Source: Verrucomicrobia bacterium UBA1200 (GTDB lineage Bacteria > Verrucomicrobiota > Kiritimatiellia > RFP12 > UBA1067). Taken from it: DNA of 64,000 nt. The notes below the pieces were generated by a model that had not been told where the DNA came from, did not search any database, and was given only the letters and a program-made list of their open reading frames with translations. The stretch is taken from the NCBI GenBank assembly GCA_002309765.1, contig DBXY01000056.1, positions 19,202-83,201 on the forward strand, read 5' to 3'. The position numbers were made by a program, and so were the translations under genes. Shown in pieces: positions 62,034-64,000 of this stretch (the stretch's first letter is position 1; every line of letters starts with the position of its first letter).

Positions 62034-64000
62034 ATGAAAAAACAGACATTCATCTTGTTTTTGGGCTTTCTTGCAGCGGTATCGGCCATGGCGGACGAGG
62101 TTTCAGGTGAGTGCTCGTCCGTGGCGATTGATCTGACTCCCGGTGTGCGGACGGCTTCGGCGACGGAGTTGATCCGTTACTCGACGGGATGGGTTGACGG
62201 TGCGGGCGCGGGTGCCGTGGCGGTGGTGGAGGTGAACGGCGAGACGCTGCGCTCGGCATCGGGCGAGGGTGCCGTGTCATGGTCGCCGCAGGAGGGCGGC
62301 ACCTATACGCTAACGCACCGGGTGATGTCGGGCGGCACACAATACGGCGAGACGTTGACGGCATCTTTCCGCATTAATGGCTCGGGTTCCGGCGGGGCCG
62401 CAGTCTATTCGAGCGAGAGTGCTTCCGTGGTGATCGACCTGACTCCCGGTGTGCGGACGGCGGCATCGACCGAGTTGATCCGCTACTCGACGGAGTGGGC
62501 TGACGGCGCGGGTGCGGGAGGCGTGGCGGTGGTGGAGGTGAACGGCGAGACACTGCACTCGGCATCGGGCGAGGGGGCCGTGTCGTGGACACCGCAGGAG
62601 GACGGAATCTATATGCTGACGCACCGGGTGATGTCGGGCGGCACACAATATGGAGAAACTTTGTCGGCGACCTTCCTTGCTGATGGGGCGTATCTGGCCG
62701 CGCCGGTCTTTTCGCCGGAGAGCGGCACGGTGTTCGACACGTCGCTTTCGGTCGCCATCTCGTGCGCCACGGAGGGGGCGACCATCTACTACACCACTGA
62801 CGGAACGGATCCGACAACGGGAAGTACAATCTACCGCCGTTTCCGCGTCAGGGGTAAGACCACGGTCAAGGCGGTTGCGGAGAAGGACGGTCGGTTGAGC
62901 GATATCGTTACGGCGGAGTACGCTTCGGGGCGGTGCGCCGATCCTGTGATATCGCTTGCGGACGGCACGGAGTTCGCGCATTCCGGGCAGGAGGTGTCGA
63001 TCGGCTGGGTCGAGACTGACGGGGTGCTGCGCTACACGTTGGACGGAAGCGACCCCACGGCGGAGAGCCCGGTTTACGAGGGGGCGTTCACGGTCAGCGA
63101 GTCAACGGTTGTGAAGGCGAAGGTCTTTAGCGACGAATACTTTGATTCGGCCGTGGTGACGGCAAACCTTACGCGGGTATGGGAACAGGTGGCGACACCG
63201 GTCATTGAGGCGGCGGCCTCGTTCACGGGGTCGAAGACCAAGGTGACGCTCGCGTGCGCCACGGAAGGTGCGCTCATCCGCTACACGCTGAACGGCAACT
63301 ATCCGAACTCGCATTCGACAAAGTACAAAGGCCCGTTCTATGTGACGGAGAGTTGCACGGTTAAGGCTTACGCGGTTCTGGCGGATTATCTTGATTCCTC
63401 AGTGGCATCGTTTGCCATCACAAAGGTGTGGGGGATTGGCGACACGATGGGTAATCCGGACCACGCCTTCACCACAGGCGGTAATATGCCGTTCTTCCGC
63501 GTTACGGATACCACCGCGCCGAACGGCGAGGCGATGCGGTCGGGGATGATCACCCACAACCAGATATCCACCCTGGCCACCACAGTGACGGGGCCGGGTA
63601 CGTTGTCGTTTATGTGGCGGATTTCCTGCGAGGAGGACCCTGACGGTCTCTATGAGTGGGATCATGCGGAGTTCTACGTTGACGGCGAGGTGGTCAGGCG
63701 TCTGGACGGTGAACATTCCTGGCAGACCGAGCGGATTACGATTGTGGGCGACGGTACTCATACGGTCGAGTGGCGGTACGTGAAGGATGACGTAGAATCG
63801 GAGGGCGAGGACGCGGTATGGGTGACTGGCTTCCAGTGGGAGAGTGTCTACACCGCCACTCAGACGACGGCGGTTCCGGTGCCTTACGCTTGGCTAAGGG
63901 GGTACTTCCCCGAATTAGCGGACGAGTACGAGGCATACGAGGTGGCGGCGAAGGCTTCTGCGGCAAATTCGCGTTTCACGGTGGAGGAGGCGTATGTGGC
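62034..64000 (+). CDS. Exported repeat protein with chitobiase C-terminal-like domains (3' end beyond window)
   Basis: The frame is open to the window edge; 655 residues are visible. MKKQTFILFLGFLAAVSAMAD is a signal peptide. Two tandem 102-residue repeats follow (VIDLTPGVRT ... ELIRYST ... VNGETL ... RVMSGGTQYGETL), then three chitobiase/CHB_HEX-type beta units with IYYTTDGTDPTTGS, LRYTLDGSDPTAES and IRYTLNGNYPN. After a concanavalin-like region (GPGTLSFMWRISCEEDPDG) comes VPYAWLRGYFPELADEYEAY, typical of large exported proteins in this group. Probably surface-exposed; function unknown. Gene at 61382 ends 142 nt upstream. Confidence 0.78.
   Translation, partial: MKKQTFILFLGFLAAVSAMADEVSGECSSVAIDLTPGVRTASATELIRYSTGWVDGAGAGAVAVVEVNGETLRSASGEGAVSWSPQEGGTYTLTHRVMSGGTQYGETLTASFRINGSGSGGAAVYSSESASVVIDLTPGVRTAASTELIRYSTEWADGAGAGGVAVVEVNGETLHSASGEGAVSWTPQEDGIYMLTHRVMSGGTQYGETLSATFLADGAYLAAPVFSPESGTVFDTSLSVAISCATEGATIYYTTDGTDPTTGSTIYRRFRVRGKTTVKAVAEKDGRLSDIVTAEYASGRCADPVISLADGTEFAHSGQEVSIGWVETDGVLRYTLDGSDPTAESPVYEGAFTVSESTVVKAKVFSDEYFDSAVVTANLTRVWEQVATPVIEAAASFTGSKTKVTLACATEGALIRYTLNGNYPNSHSTKYKGPFYVTESCTVKAYAVLADYLDSSVASFAITKVWGIGDTMGNPDHAFTTGGNMPFFRVTDTTAPNGEAMRSGMITHNQISTLATTVTGPGTLSFMWRISCEEDPDGLYEWDHAEFYVDGEVVRRLDGEHSWQTERITIVGDGTHTVEWRYVKDDVESEGEDAVWVTGFQWESVYTATQTTAVPVPYAWLRGYFPELADEYEAYEVAAKASAANSRFTVEEAYV
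62118..62664 (+). repeat. Tandem 306-nt repeat inside the exported protein gene
   Basis: Two adjacent copies, offset 306 nt (102 codons), are closely similar in DNA over about 240 nt, for example GGCGGCACACAATA near each end, indicating a recent tandem duplication. Confidence 0.7.

Overview
The window (64 kb, moderately GC-rich, dense genes on both strands) looks like a chromosomal segment of a Kiritimatiellota/Verrucomicrobiota-Lentisphaerota type bacterium, probably an anaerobic polysaccharide degrader. This is an inference from gene content: many exported glycan-active enzymes, two DUF4838 proteins, Tat-exported Gfo/Idh/MocA oxidoreductases, huge surface proteins with LamG-like and formylglycine-enzyme-like domains, a SecD-SecF fusion, and an anaerobic glycerol-3-phosphate oxidation trio. 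No rRNA or taxonomic marker tree was available.

Layout. 1-4524 (minus): a DUF4838 protein cut by the left edge and a large LamG/adhesin-like surface protein. 4775-11552 (plus): a three-gene FAD/Fe-S oxidoreductase operon, an uncharacterised small protein, fused secDF, and a C_GCAxxG_C_C protein, then a tRNA-Asn on minus. 11968-30193: carbohydrate-active and surface genes (a DUF4838-DUF6259 fusion, a GH39-like enzyme, a C10 cysteine peptidase coupled to a surface protein, a GH106-like rhamnosidase, a beta-helix protein, a sialate O-acetylesterase-like enzyme, a Tat phosphoesterase), with a likely minus-strand small RNA at about 26787-26938. 30410-33034: grpE-dnaJ-rsmE behind a consensus sigma-54 promoter. 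33223-45900: one long tightly packed plus-strand set with a 1630-residue surface protein, two Tat-exported oxidoreductases, a CE15-like esterase, a DUF4886 protein, an exported sugar isomerase-like protein, queC and an exported nitroreductase-like protein. 45928-50046 (minus): a second, very large GH106-like protein.

From about 50.1 kb the character changes. Two unrelated ATPase genes (50546-51976 and 52179-53291) sit among dispersed intergenic repeats, including a perfect 50-nt direct repeat on both sides of the first one. A non-coding, structured stretch (about 53.6-54.1 kb) precedes AT-rich small genes, one with a HEPN-like R-x4-H motif. These are followed by an 1878-residue protein made of five formylglycine-enzyme-like (SUMF1) domains alternating with InlB B-type repeats. 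Its domain heads are nearly identical in DNA while the domain tails have diverged. The window ends inside another exported repeat protein.

Working together: the enzyme set (rhamnosidase-like, GH39-like, CE15-like, acetylesterase-like, beta-helix, exported oxidoreductases and isomerase) suggests extracytoplasmic breakdown of an acetylated, rhamnose- and uronate-containing plant or mucosal polysaccharide. The substrate is not proven by the sequence. The observations most worth following up are the small RNA with C-rich loops, the sigma-54 promoter on the chaperone operon, the shared C-terminal module of two surface proteins, the repeat-flanked ATPases, and the island carrying the five-domain SUMF1 protein.
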